A stretch of DNA of 64,000 nucleotides from Paenibacillus xylanivorans. GTDB taxonomy: Bacteria; Bacillota; Bacilli; Paenibacillales; Paenibacillaceae. Position 1 is the first letter of the stretch. Each line of letters opens with the position of its first letter. Under the pieces are notes generated by a model. That model did no database searches and had not been told where the DNA came from. It saw only the letters and a program-made list of their open reading frames with translations. The stretch is taken from the NCBI RefSeq assembly GCF_001280595.1, contig NZ_LITU01000075.1, positions 100,930-164,929 of the forward strand, given 5' to 3'. Shown here piece after piece: positions 53,678 to 63,018 of the stretch. The position numbers and the translations under genes are program-made.

Positions 53678-55237
53678 TTACAAATCTTCGTTCAAGAGCT
53701 GGGGAGGAGCTATAATGGGCCAGCCTTCTTCGATCATACGCAATTGGTTCGCGGATACATGAACGATATGCCCGGATTTCACGCCCCATCGTTCCGCAGC
53801 ATAAGGGGTTACAAACCTCCTGCGTTTACTGCCACTAATCTGGTACCATATATCCCGCTCATTCGTCGCGGCAACAATCATGCCTTCCTCCAGCGCATCC
53901 CGGTTGCTCTGAACGGGTTGAGCATGAACATGACTTCTTTCCAGAGGCCAGCCCTGTACCTCACCTACCGATACCAGTGACTCACCTGCGGGTACGCCGA
54001 GCAGATCCGGTTTGGCTACCAGAACGGGAGAAATACCGCGTGGAACGGGAATGTTCAGCTTGCGTCGGTGTCCACGCATCAGTTTGTAAACATCGCCCTT
54101 GATATCAGAGATGAAACAGCCCTCCGGATAAAAATCCGTACTGCGTCTCAGCTTATGCATTACATCGCTGCTGCCCTTGGTGGAAATGCGCTGTCGCAGG
54201 TCAGGGGAGTCCTCTTTGCCAAGAGGGGGCGTGTTCTCCTGCTGACTGGTCGATACCTTGGCATGCAGCGAGAGCCGGGAAGTATCGGCAACCAGCGCAT
54301 GGGGATCTCCCCATTTTTGTGTATAAAACTGTTCGTTATCCTTATTCACGACTACATAATCCTCTTCTCCCAACGCCTTCATGCTTACACTTCCGTAGTG
54401 ATGTATGAAGGCATCCCCGGCTACCCCCAGCCTGTATCCCGCCAGTTTCACCCGAATGATCCAATCGTCATCTTCAAAATTGCCCACGGCGTAACCTTCA
54501 TCAAGGTAACCTACCCGCTCCAGCAATTCCCGTGAGAACAGCCAGCAAAACCCGACCAGCCTTTCGGTCTCCCGATGTTTCGTGGCATCCGGGCGATTAT
54601 GTCGGGCAGCAAAAGACCACATGTCCTCCACTTCACTGTACGGGACTTCAATCTGCTGATCTCCGCCGATGTAATTCGTAACCGGACCCACGACTCCCAT
54701 CTCGGGATGACTGCCAAGATAGGTCATCATGTTATCCAGCCAGCCCGGGGTGACCAGTGTATCATTGTTCAGTACGACAATGTGTCGACCTCTCGCCATC
54801 ATCAGTCCATGATTAACACCACCGGCAAAACCACGATTCTTATCCAGTGCAGCGACCCTTACCATGCCACCTTTGCGAAGCATGGCTTCCGCCGTGCCAT
54901 CCTTGGACGCGTTATCCACAACAATAATTTCAAAGGGCGCAGGTGTATGCTTTTCAATACTGGACACACATTGCAGGACATATTCGCGCTGGTTGTACGT
55001 CGGAATAATAATGCTTACCCCTTCGAATACCAGCCCGAATGAGCTTTCCCCCTGTCGCACTCCCTCATCATAACCTCTATGGTAGCCCTGCTTATACAGT
55101 TTTGCGTTCTTGGCTGCCCGTTTACCTGAGCCTTGGCGCCTAATTTTCCTTCCACTACGACTTCGAGCTGAGTGCAAAACAACGGTTTCAGATGACGATG
55201 CTTTCCGCTGTTTTGAACGTCTGCCTGATGTGCTCAT
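53678..55237 (-). CDS. GT2 glycosyltransferase with basic/tetrad N-terminus and C-terminal beta domain
   Basis: 519 residues. Residues 1-45 are Lys/Arg/Ser-rich; tetrads follow at 48-63 (LYKQGYHRGYDEGVRQG). Residues 75-310 are a GT-A enzyme: VSIIIPTYNQREYV, VVDNASKDGT, VLNNDTLV (metal site) and ENFEDDDW-like GNFEDDDW. The last 150 residues have repeats of the type SDIKGDVYKLMRGHRRKL and RDIWYQISGSKRRRF, perhaps a binding domain. I chose the ATG at 55237 (GGAGGAAG upstream). Last gene of island B. Confidence 0.8.
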   Translation of the reverse strand: MSTSGRRSKQRKASSSETVVLHSARSRSGRKIRRQGSGKRAAKNAKLYKQGYHRGYDEGVRQGESSFGLVFEGVSIIIPTYNQREYVLQCVSSIEKHTPAPFEIIVVDNASKDGTAEAMLRKGGMVRVAALDKNRGFAGGVNHGLMMARGRHIVVLNNDTLVTPGWLDNMMTYLGSHPEMGVVGPVTNYIGGDQQIEVPYSEVEDMWSFAARHNRPDATKHRETERLVGFCWLFSRELLERVGYLDEGYAVGNFEDDDWIIRVKLAGYRLGVAGDAFIHHYGSVSMKALGEEDYVVVNKDNEQFYTQKWGDPHALVADTSRLSLHAKVSTSQQENTPPLGKEDSPDLRQRISTKGSSDVMHKLRRSTDFYPEGCFISDIKGDVYKLMRGHRRKLNIPVPRGISPVLVAKPDLLGVPAGESLVSVGEVQGWPLERSHVHAQPVQSNRDALEEGMIVAATNERDIWYQISGSKRRRFVTPYAAERWGVKSGHIVHVSANQLRMIEEGWPIIAPPQLLNEDL

Positions 55238-55301
55238 GTTGCTTCCTCCATTTCCCCGCATCCCAATGCACGTTACGATGAACGTCGCACCAGACCGTCC
55301 A

Positions 55302-56747
55302 TTAGAGTTGAAGCTCTCCAGTAACCAATTTGTCAGCTAAATGTCCAAAATCTATGGCAACCCTCCCCAGCTCACCAGCGATTCGGCGGCACAGAATGAC
55401 GGCTGGAATTCCTGCCGCTACAAGAGCGATATCGAACGAATGCTCCGCAGTCTGCTGCATCACTCTCGGGATATCCGCAACCCCCTCCACTGCACCTATG
55501 ATGCCTGTCACATGAATTCCGTGACCGTTCAACAACGCCCCGAGCTCAGCAGCTCGGCTTCCAATCAGCAGCACCCGGCGTCCCTGCAGCACAGGCAACA
55601 ATAGACCCGAATGATGCAGGCTGTAGTTAATCGTGGAACTGGTCAGTTTCAGACGGGACCAGTCAATGCCGAAATGCCAAAATACTGGAAATAACAGCCC
55701 CTGAAAGGTGGGCGCACGCGAGATGGGGACACCTACCCAATCGGCGCCGCGAATGGCCTCCGCGAGCTCAGCGCGGATGTCCGGGGTGGAGCGTGGCACC
55801 CCTGCATAAGGCAGAAACGGTGCCAGCTCCTGCACTTGCTCGCCTGGCAGCACCGTATCGGCTGCAAGGGTCAGCAGTTCGCCATCTCCGAGGCGAACGA
55901 CGGACAGGGGGCGCTGCGCATCCAGCGCCCCCTGGATGTGGCCAGCCATCTCATGAGGGCTAGCCAGCCGGGTCAGGGTCGGCGCGTATTGGCGGAATCC
56001 CGCCTCGATCAGATCTGCCGCCGCCACGGCTGGCAGAATATGATCGGGCGGGATGTGCTGCGCCACCAGCGCCTCCCCGCCCGCGAACACGCCGTCGCGG
56101 AAGCCCTCGGCGTAGCCGCTCTCGGGCGCTGCTGCCGGCTGCGCAGGCGCCGATGCCCTTGCGCTGCCAGCATGCGCGGCAGCGCTTTCCCGCCCCGCGG
56201 GCGCGACACCACCGTGGCGGTGTGTCGCTTGCTGCGGGGCGGGGCCAGCACCGCTGGCAGGCAACGCCTGTGGCGTGCTGGCTTGCGGTGCTGGCCTGGG
56301 CGCACGCTGCGCAGCCGTGCGCGGTTTGGCGCGGGCGCCTGCGGCCCGCCCGCTGCGCGGCGCAGCATGCCCGCGGCCTGCAGCTGCGCGCTTGCCAGCT
56401 TTGGCTCGCGCCCCTTTGCTGCCACGGCTCATGCCTGTACGCTCGCCTGCTTTCGCTCGCGCACCTGCGCTGCCCCGCCCTTCGCCTGTTTTTGCTCCCA
56501 TTTTGGCTCTTGCTCCTGCGCTCCCACCACGTCTTGCACCGATACGTCCGCTGGCTTTGGCTTTCTGCTCTGCATGGTGCTTGCCTTCTGTTCCTGCGTG
56601 TTCCACACTTCTCAGCCTCGTACCTTCGTTTAAAGACTCGCGGCCTAAGCTCGCTTTGGGCTGCACTCCCACAGCTTCGTTCCAAAAGACGGCATGACTG
56701 CCCAATGTTTTTTTCCTACTCAAGTTGCTGCGTTTTGCTGCTCTCAC
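55302..56747 (-). CDS. GT-D fold glycosyltransferase with long low-complexity basic N-terminus
   Basis: 481 residues from the GTG at 56747 (AAGGGAGGG six bases upstream). Residues 1-65 basic, about 74-124 an approximate 15-residue repeat (GARAKxGxxTG), then Ala/Pro-rich, then a tetrad stretch GYAEGFRDGVFAGG (211-224). The enzyme part (about 225-481) has VVRLGDGELL (283-292), the DXE motif of the GT-D family. Very GC-rich, unlike its neighbours. The N-terminal half looks like a spore-coat-type basic region. Confidence 0.75.
   Translation of the reverse strand: MRAAKRSNLSRKKTLGSHAVFWNEAVGVQPKASLGRESLNEGTRLRSVEHAGTEGKHHAEQKAKASGRIGARRGGSAGARAKMGAKTGEGRGSAGARAKAGERTGMSRGSKGARAKAGKRAAAGRGHAAPRSGRAAGARAKPRTAAQRAPRPAPQASTPQALPASGAGPAPQQATHRHGGVAPAGRESAAAHAGSARASAPAQPAAAPESGYAEGFRDGVFAGGEALVAQHIPPDHILPAVAAADLIEAGFRQYAPTLTRLASPHEMAGHIQGALDAQRPLSVVRLGDGELLTLAADTVLPGEQVQELAPFLPYAGVPRSTPDIRAELAEAIRGADWVGVPISRAPTFQGLLFPVFWHFGIDWSRLKLTSSTINYSLHHSGLLLPVLQGRRVLLIGSRAAELGALLNGHGIHVTGIIGAVEGVADIPRVMQQTAEHSFDIALVAAGIPAVILCRRIAGELGRVAIDFGHLADKLVTGELQL
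56376..56528 (-). repeat. In-frame 15-residue tandem repeat in the GT-D gene
   Basis: Roughly three and a half copies of a degenerate unit around GARAKxGxRTG, encoded in very GC-rich DNA. The repeat is positively charged and likely disordered. Such segments often vary in copy number between strains. Confidence 0.7.
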
Positions 56748-56794
56748 GGCATTCCCTCCCTTGGCATGCACGAGGAGTGCCGCCGCTGCACAAA

Positions 56795-56823
56795 GCGCCG
56801 GAGCATTCTTCCAGCTCCGGCGC
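56795..56823 (-). terminator. Hairpin between the nucleotidyltransferase and GT-D genes
   Basis: Perfect ten-base arms, gcgccggagc and gctccggcgc, with a nine-base loop; a short T run (TTTGTG) follows on the minus strand. It may partly end transcription of the four genes upstream before the GT-D gene. Confidence 0.55.
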
Positions 56824-56878
56824 AGGTTGTTCTGCTCTCAAGGGACCTCTCACAGCGGCAACATCAGGCGCATATATT

Positions 56879-57610
56879 TTAGGGCAGTTGGCCCTTCATG
56901 CGGATGGCTGCTTCCTGAAGCGATTGGAACGTCCCAGCATCACTCCAATATTTTTGCAAAATATCGTATTCCAGTCCTCCAGCCGCTGCATAATGATTGT
57001 TCACGTCCGTAATTTCGAGTTCGCCGCGTGCAGAAGGTGCAATGTTCTGAATAAGGTTGAATACATGGTCATCATACATATATATGCCAGTAACACAATA
57101 AGAGGTCTTGGGATCACTCGGTTTTTCCTCAATGTATGAGATTCGTTCCGGATGCTGTGGATCAAACACCGGCACCCCATACCGCCGTGCATCGTCCACT
57201 TTTTTAAGCAAAACACGAGCCGTACCAGCAGGCTGTTGCAAATAACGATCCACATAAGGCTTCAAATCATCGCTAAACAGATTGTCACCCAACAGCACAA
57301 CGAATTTTTCTCCAGGAAGGATAGAGGATGTCGCCAGATCCAATGCTTCAGCAATTCCACCTGCCTTCTCCTGAATCCGATACGTGAGTTTGACGCCATG
57401 ATCTGCTCCACCACCCAAATACTCCGTGTATAACCCAGCGGAATGTTTGTTGATGACAATCAATATTTCTTCTATGCCTGCCTGGCGGAGTCTGTCGATG
57501 CCATACATAATCATCGGATGCTTGCCGACTGGAATCAGATGCTTGTTAATTAGCCGGGTCAGAGGATACAGTCGTGTTCCGGTTCCGCCAGCAAGAATTA
57601 CACCTTTCAT
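56879..57610 (-). CDS. Sugar-1-phosphate nucleotidyltransferase (RmlA/SpsI-like)
   Basis: 243 residues. KGVILAGGTGTRLYPLTR (signature of sugar nucleotidyltransferases), IQEKAGGIAEAL, VLLGDNLF (metal-binding Asp), and YIEEKPSDPKTSYCVTGIYMYD. Likely makes dTDP- or UDP-glucose type donors. B. subtilis SpsI is the functional parallel in spore polysaccharide synthesis. It overlaps the GT2 gene upstream by four bases. Shorter than RmlA (about 290), so the C-terminal part is reduced. Confidence 0.85.
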   Translation of the reverse strand: MKGVILAGGTGTRLYPLTRLINKHLIPVGKHPMIMYGIDRLRQAGIEEILIVINKHSAGLYTEYLGGGADHGVKLTYRIQEKAGGIAEALDLATSSILPGEKFVVLLGDNLFSDDLKPYVDRYLQQPAGTARVLLKKVDDARRYGVPVFDPQHPERISYIEEKPSDPKTSYCVTGIYMYDDHVFNLIQNIAPSARGELEITDVNNHYAAAGGLEYDILQKYWSDAGTFQSLQEAAIRMKGQLP

Positions 57611-58380
57611 TCCACTATCCCTCCTTCATCGGATGTCTCAATATATTTAAGGGGATCGACATGCCATTTGTTGATAAAAATGGATCGATTGCGCTCAAGC
57701 AACTGTTTCCATGCCACAGGATCGGTCTTCAGGAAACTCGCGCTGCCGCGATGATGTACGAGCACATCCCCGCATACCAGCAAACGATACCCTTTCTGGC
57801 AGGCCCTGTAACAATAATCGTCATCTTCATAGTGTCCTGGTGAATAAGCTTCGTCAAGCACACCAATGTCCTCCATCACACTTCGCCGCATGAGCATGCA
57901 TAAACCGACAATCCGTCTGACTTCCTTCCACCTGGAAGCATCGACTATATTGTTGGCAGCAGCCAGTTCCTGAAAATGTGCCATGTCCCTAAACTCCAGT
58001 TCCACCTGCTGGATGCCACTTGCATAGTTGGTCATCGGTCCTGTAATGCCAATGTTTGCATCACTGTAGAGGGCTGCACGCAGATTGTCGAGCCAACGGG
58101 ATGTAACTGTAACATCATTATTCAGCAGCAACAGCTCATCACCACATGCTGCACGGAGTCCGGCATTGCAAGCTGCAGGGAACCCCCGATTATCCGGTAA
58201 TCGGACAAAACGAATTCGTTCCCGGGCACAATACGCTGCCGTTCCGTCAACAGAACCATTATCCACAACGATAATTTCATATGACGTATGAGGATCGGTA
58301 TATTTTCGAATGGCATCGATACATGGCTTCAGCAGGTCCAGCCCGTTGTACGTCGGAATAATAATACTCGTCAGTGTCAT
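57607..58380 (-). CDS. GT2 family glycosyltransferase
   Basis: 257 residues. SIIIPTYNGLDLLKPCI, VVDNGSVDGT, LLLNNDVTV (metal site), GPMTNYASGIQQVELEF and HYEDDDYC. Close paralogue of the catalytic domain of the gene at 53678-55237, but without the basic/tetrad N-terminus. The ATG overlaps the stop of the gene upstream (ATGA). Confidence 0.85.
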   Translation of the reverse strand: MTLTSIIIPTYNGLDLLKPCIDAIRKYTDPHTSYEIIVVDNGSVDGTAAYCARERIRFVRLPDNRGFPAACNAGLRAACGDELLLLNNDVTVTSRWLDNLRAALYSDANIGITGPMTNYASGIQQVELEFRDMAHFQELAAANNIVDASRWKEVRRIVGLCMLMRRSVMEDIGVLDEAYSPGHYEDDDYCYRACQKGYRLLVCGDVLVHHRGSASFLKTDPVAWKQLLERNRSIFINKWHVDPLKYIETSDEGGIVE

Positions 58381-59552
58381 CTGGCATTCCTCCTATTGGC
58401 CACTTCAGCACGGGATATGGACCGGGCTTGTGACGTATTGCCGCCCATATCCAGCCAGGTTGCAATCGCCTCCAGATGGTCGCCGATGATCAATCGGGCG
58501 ACTTCGTTGCCGCTGCCCATATTGGTGGAACGCAGACGATTGGAACGAATGACATCCACCTGACTGGGCGCAGTCACTTTTAATCCATGCTGAATGGCTA
58601 GACTTTGTGCCTTGGGAGGAACGGCCAGCGCCTCTGGCTTTACAATCTGAATCATCCTGCGTGAGAGGGCATGAGGTACGGCCGTCAACGAATTGGAACC
58701 CAGATCCGAACGGTTCAGCACGCGGTTGAGATATGCTTTGATCCGGCTCACTTCATCCTGACGGGCGAATGGAGGCAAAAGGGATGAAAGATTATTCAGT
58801 GCGACATCATCCCCACGGTCGACTGCATACAGAAACGGGGCGAGTTGCTCTGCCGGCACGACCATATCCCCATCCACAAAGAGAAGGGTCTCCGCCTCCG
58901 TCATCTTGGCCCCCAATGCACGGCCTACATCATGTCCCGCCCGATCAGGTTCATATACCAGCGTGATACCAGGCTGTTCAAGCACCTGTGTTAGACTGTT
59001 GTCCGTTGTTCCATTCAATACCACAACGATATCCGTCAGCGGTAACCGTTTCAGTTGTACGAGCACTTGCCCCAGCGTAAGTTCCTCATTACAGGCACAG
59101 ACGACCGCAGCGGCAGGTTTATTAAGGGCAAGTGGTATGATATTCAATGAACGTCCCGCAGCATGAGCATAACCCTGCATGAATGCTTTTCCTGCCTGCA
59201 TTGCGGCAGAATAGCTCCTTAGCTCCGCTGAGATCACAGCCTCATGCTCCTGCCATGTCGAACGTGCATGTTGTTCAATCGATTGCTCCTTTTCCAGCGC
59301 CTTGCGTCCTGCACGTTGCCCTGCGCTGAATGCATCATGCAATACGGACCTGTTCGTTGTCGACCTGCTCGCTGCTGAACTCTTTAGCGGCGATTTAGTC
59401 AGGCTCTTCCTGCCCATGGTTCTCGTTCTGTTCCTTGTTGTTCGTCTGCCTGCTGTCCGTTGACGACGGACGCCCCCTGAACGCTCCTTCATTTCCTCAC
59501 CTCCAGCATGTTGCATCTTTTGACGAAGTTTCTTTCTTGATTTATGCAACAT
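58377..59552 (-). CDS. GT2 glycosyltransferase with basic/tetrad N-terminus
   Basis: 391 residues from the ATG at 59552 (AGGTGAG upstream). Residues 1-70 are Arg/Lys/Ser-rich; a short tetrad stretch AFSAGQRAGRKA follows (74-85). The catalytic part begins VVCACNEELTLGQVLVQL, with VVLNGTTDNS and LLFVDGDMVVPAEQLAPFL (DXD). Tandem paralogue of the next gene upstream (59555). Like it, the domain ends with a conserved PHALSRRMI segment. Confidence 0.8.
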   Translation of the reverse strand: MLHKSRKKLRQKMQHAGGEEMKERSGGVRRQRTAGRRTTRNRTRTMGRKSLTKSPLKSSAASRSTTNRSVLHDAFSAGQRAGRKALEKEQSIEQHARSTWQEHEAVISAELRSYSAAMQAGKAFMQGYAHAAGRSLNIIPLALNKPAAAVVCACNEELTLGQVLVQLKRLPLTDIVVVLNGTTDNSLTQVLEQPGITLVYEPDRAGHDVGRALGAKMTEAETLLFVDGDMVVPAEQLAPFLYAVDRGDDVALNNLSSLLPPFARQDEVSRIKAYLNRVLNRSDLGSNSLTAVPHALSRRMIQIVKPEALAVPPKAQSLAIQHGLKVTAPSQVDVIRSNRLRSTNMGSGNEVARLIIGDHLEAIATWLDMGGNTSQARSISRAEVANRRNAR

Positions 59553-59554
59553 GC

Positions 59555-60505
59555 TCACCTCGTCAGGCTACGAACACGCTGCAGATCAGAATGTCCTCCG
59601 CGGGGACCAAGCGTATCGGTTATCCACTTGATCGCTGTTAGATGATCATTCCATACCACTTGACTGAGCGGGTCAGGTCCGCTTCGTTTCTTGACTCGAA
59701 CTGCATTCATTTTTCCTACAGGCACATGATGAACAGCACGCACCTTCAACCCGCTGGTAACCGCCTTTGCATGTGCCAACGGTGGAGTCTCCAGTGTATC
59801 CGTACCAATCACATCAAGTGCCCTGCGATTTAATGCATGCGGAATGGCAGTCATGGAAGCCCCTTGCAGATCAGGTCTGGCGAGCATGCTGTTCAGCGCA
59901 TGTTTGGCCTCTACCACAGGGTGAACAGAGATACGCGTCACCGGCCCGTTGTAATCATTAAGGGCCACATCCGTCCCGTCCAGAATCGCTCGCACATAAG
60001 GCGCGAGATGTTCTGCAGAAATTGGTATGTCTGCATCCGTGAACAACAGCACCCTGCCACGAGCTGCCGCTGCACCGATTCTTCTTCCTCCATCATGTCC
60101 CAAAGCTTCGGTATAACGAAGCACCTGTGCCCCTGCCCTTTTTGCCGCTGCTGCCGTCCCGTCCGTTGAACCATTCACAATAACAAGCACTTCAGCATCA
60201 CGGCATATACGCAGCGCCTGACGGACGACTGCACCAATGGTTCTCGCTTCATTCATGGCAGGTATAATGACCGAAAGCAGTGGTTTATGCGAGTTCGTCG
60301 AATCCTGTGCAAGCGTCTCTCTCATCGCATGCTCAGCTCCGAATGCTGGCAATTCCGTTTGTTCCAAGGGTGGAATCACGTATTTATAGGCCTTTGTACC
60401 CTTTTTGTAAGCTGATTTCAAACGACGTTTCTTTAATTGCGCTTTTTTTTGTGCCAGATTCGATTTGGCTGCAACAAAAGCGGTATTGCCGCGTTTTTGC
60501 AACAC
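59555..60505 (-). CDS. GT2 glycosyltransferase with basic N-terminus
   Basis: 316 residues. I chose the GTG at 60505 (GGGAGG five bases upstream; TTG one codon later is possible). Residues 1-40 are Lys/Arg-rich and end with SAYKKGTKAYK. The GT-A part: VIIPAMNEARTIGAVV, VIVNGSTDGT, LLFTDADIPISAEHLAPYV. First gene of island B. On the minus strand a sigma-K-like CATAGAATA is found at 60553-60561, about 50 bases upstream, but no clear matching -35 element. Confidence 0.8.
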   Translation of the reverse strand: MLQKRGNTAFVAAKSNLAQKKAQLKKRRLKSAYKKGTKAYKYVIPPLEQTELPAFGAEHAMRETLAQDSTNSHKPLLSVIIPAMNEARTIGAVVRQALRICRDAEVLVIVNGSTDGTAAAAKRAGAQVLRYTEALGHDGGRRIGAAAARGRVLLFTDADIPISAEHLAPYVRAILDGTDVALNDYNGPVTRISVHPVVEAKHALNSMLARPDLQGASMTAIPHALNRRALDVIGTDTLETPPLAHAKAVTSGLKVRAVHHVPVGKMNAVRVKKRSGPDPLSQVVWNDHLTAIKWITDTLGPRGGHSDLQRVRSLTR

Positions 60506-61266
60506 AGTCACCTCCCGGGTGTACATCATCGGCATGCAAAGGGAGTACACGTTATTCTATGTATTCATGGAGCAGTGGAAACGGCGTATGTCCTTGAACC
60601 GAGCAGGTTCTGTCTGCCAGCAAGCTTAGTCAATCCATTTATTTAGACAAAATTCGTCAAACTATTTGAAATCTGCTACAGCTCCCCTACTTCAGACACA
60701 ATTTTAAGAAAAATTTAAAATTGCATCTTTTCCAAACATTTACATTGTGATAACATACGTTGCAAGCAGTGGATTGACAAAAAAATCCTAACAAGGAACA
60801 CACGTTCCTTTAAAATCCTTTTTTATTCCTATTAATTGACCTTGGGTTAATTATGCTCGCAGGATGATCCGGGAGACTGTTTTTTGTTTGGTGCATGTAC
60901 CTTGAGAGGAGTGATGCCGTTCAATACGTAATTCAGGTTTTATTATGTGAACCCGGAACGAACACCCCGGCTCCGTAAGAACATCTTCTGCTTCGCAAGT
61001 GGACAAGACCCCTGGCTTCTGAAAGAGGAACCACAATGAACGATTAAGACTCATGGCTGAACCGGATAAACGGTACTCCTTTGACACGCCTAACCATAGG
61101 CTTACAGGCTCTGCCGAATTTGTTCCTTATCGTTTCTTTGTCATATTCCACGTTTCAGATTCAGCCCCACACTCCGCGCTGCCCAAGTTGCAGACGGAAC
61201 TCCAACCGAGATTGGCATAATCATGTATTTTCCAAAAAAATCATATTGAGAATGGGAGAGTTTACT
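60506..61266. other. 760-base gap between island B and the protease gene
   Basis: AT-rich. No convincing gene on either strand; open frames here have no recognisable composition or ribosome site. A small inverted repeat aaggaac-acac-gttcctt is at 60793-60811, just after TTGACA at 60773-60778. I see no matching -10 element at the right spacing. The protease leader is probably long. Confidence 0.5.
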
Positions 61267-62832
61267 ATGAAATTTGCTAAAGTTATGCCAACAATTCTTG
61301 GAGGAGCTCTTTTGCTCGCTTCCGTATCTTCTGCTGCTGCAGCTCCATTGTCTGATCAGTCCATTCCATTGCAGGCCCCTTATGCCTCTGAGGAGGGTAT
61401 CCAGTTGAACAGCGGCTCTGACGAAACGATCTTCAATTTCCTTGGACAACAGGAACAATTCCTGAATTCCGACGTGAAATCCCAACTCAAAATTATTAAA
61501 AGAACTACGGACACCTCTGGTGTACGACACTTCCGCCTGAAACAGTACATTAAAGGAATTCCAGTTTACGGTGCCGAGCAAACGATCCACTTAGACAAAA
61601 CAGGCCAGGTTTCATCCGCACTTGGAGATCTCCCACCGGTTGAAGAACAAGCTATCCCTAATGACGGTGTCGCTGAAATCAGCGCAGAAGATGCGATCAA
61701 GATTGCATCGGAAGAAGCCACTTCCCGCGTCGGAGAGCTTGGCGAACCACAGAAAACTCCTGAAGCCGAGTTGAACATTTACCACAATGAAGAGGACAAC
61801 CAAACCTATCTTGTTTACATTACCGAAGTCAATGTGCTTGAACCAGCTCCATTGCGTACCAAATATTTCGTGAATGCCGTTGACGGCAGCATCGTATCTC
61901 AATATGACCTCATCAACTTCGCAACTGGTACAGGTACAGGTGTCCTTGGTGATACCAAAACCCTTACAACCACCCAATCCGGCAGTACCTTCCAACTGAA
62001 AGATACCACTCGCGGCAAAGGGATTGAAACCTACACCGCAAGCAATCGCTCCACCATTCCAGGTACACTCCTGACGGATTCCGATAATGTATGGACCGAT
62101 CGTGCAGGAGTAGATGCCCATGCCTATGCTGCTGCCACGTATGATTTTTACAAAAACAAGTTCAACCGTAACGGTCTGGATGGCAACGGTTTGCTGATCA
62201 AATCCACGGTACATTACGGCTCCAACTACAATAACGCATTCTGGAACGGGGTACAGATTGTATTTGGTGACGGAGACGGTACAACCTTCACTTCCCTGTC
62301 CGGTGATCTGGACGTAGTTGGCCATGAATTGACTCACGGTGTCATTGAGAATACAGCCAATCTAGAGTATCGCAATGAACCGGGCGCATTGAACGAAGCC
62401 TTCGCAGATATCTTCGGCAACACCATCCAGAACAAAAACTGGTTGATCGGTGATGACATTTACACACCTAACATTCCAGGCGATGCACTGCGTTCCCTGT
62501 CCAACCCTACATTGTATGGACAACCTGACAAATACAGTGACCGTTATACCGGAACAGCTGACAACGGTGGCGTTCATACCAACAGCGGTATCATCAACAA
62601 AGCGTACTATCTTGCAGTTCAAGGCGGCACGCACAACGGTGTCACTGTAACTGGAATTGGACGCGATAAAGCCATTCAAATCTTCTATAGCACACTCGTG
62701 AACTATCTGACACCAACATCCAAATTTGCTGCGGCAAAAACAGCCACCATCCAGGCAGCCAAAGATCTGTACGGCGCGACTTCCGCTGAGGTTACTGCAA
62801 TTACCAAAGCTTATCAAGCTGTAGGTCTGTAA
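61267..62832 (+). CDS. npr: Secreted neutral metalloprotease, M4 (thermolysin/bacillolysin) family
   Basis: 521 residues from the ATG at 61267 (GGGAGAG six to seven bases upstream). Signal peptide residues 1-26, with A-x-A type end (SSAAAAAP). FTP/PepSY propeptide region to about 225. The catalytic domain has VVGHELTHG (zinc ligands His353 and His357, Glu354 catalytic) and NEAFADIFG (Glu377, third ligand), plus the C-terminal DNGGVHTNSGI region. Frames open further upstream (61081) are not part of the gene. Monocistronic with a terminator. Confidence 0.95.
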   Translation: MKFAKVMPTILGGALLLASVSSAAAAPLSDQSIPLQAPYASEEGIQLNSGSDETIFNFLGQQEQFLNSDVKSQLKIIKRTTDTSGVRHFRLKQYIKGIPVYGAEQTIHLDKTGQVSSALGDLPPVEEQAIPNDGVAEISAEDAIKIASEEATSRVGELGEPQKTPEAELNIYHNEEDNQTYLVYITEVNVLEPAPLRTKYFVNAVDGSIVSQYDLINFATGTGTGVLGDTKTLTTTQSGSTFQLKDTTRGKGIETYTASNRSTIPGTLLTDSDNVWTDRAGVDAHAYAAATYDFYKNKFNRNGLDGNGLLIKSTVHYGSNYNNAFWNGVQIVFGDGDGTTFTSLSGDLDVVGHELTHGVIENTANLEYRNEPGALNEAFADIFGNTIQNKNWLIGDDIYTPNIPGDALRSLSNPTLYGQPDKYSDRYTGTADNGGVHTNSGIINKAYYLAVQGGTHNGVTVTGIGRDKAIQIFYSTLVNYLTPTSKFAAAKTATIQAAKDLYGATSAEVTAITKAYQAVGL

Positions 62833-62910
62833 GAATCCATTTGTTGTTGAACTCATATTGAATCGTTCAGGCACCCCTCATCGTCCGAACGGAGCAAGCT
62901 TATAATATGA

Positions 62911-62952
62911 AAAAAAGCGGTGTCCCGGACAAATCCGGGAACCGCTTTTGTC
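62911..62952 (+). terminator. Intrinsic terminator of the protease gene
   Basis: Arms agcggt-cccgga and tccggg-accgct with a short loop, a run of A before it and TTTT on the plus strand after it. It may also work for the minus-strand gene at 63019. Confidence 0.85.
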
Positions 62953-63018
62953 TATTTAAACATGTGAAATCATTCGTCCACAGTTGTGTTGAAGATGAAG
63001 GCACATGATCCCGCACTC

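Noticed and set aside
55836..57139. Long plus-strand frames of 265 and 328 codons
   Set aside because: They are antisense to the GC-rich Ala/Arg-rich GT-D gene and the nucleotidyltransferase gene. High GC removes stop codons by chance; the translations are rich in Cys, Arg and Trp with no domain.
60553..60561. Sigma-K-type -10 element before island B
   Set aside because: CATAGAATA fits CATANNNTA, but I found no -35 element at 15-17 bases, so I did not call a sporulation promoter.
60851..61087. 78-codon minus-strand frame in the gap before the protease gene
   Set aside because: No ribosome-binding site or recognisable domain, and the frame has mixed composition. I treat the region as non-coding.
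61081..61266. Upstream extension of the protease reading frame
   Set aside because: The 62 extra codons lack a signal peptide of their own. The signal peptide begins exactly at the ATG at 61267, which has its own ribosome-binding site.
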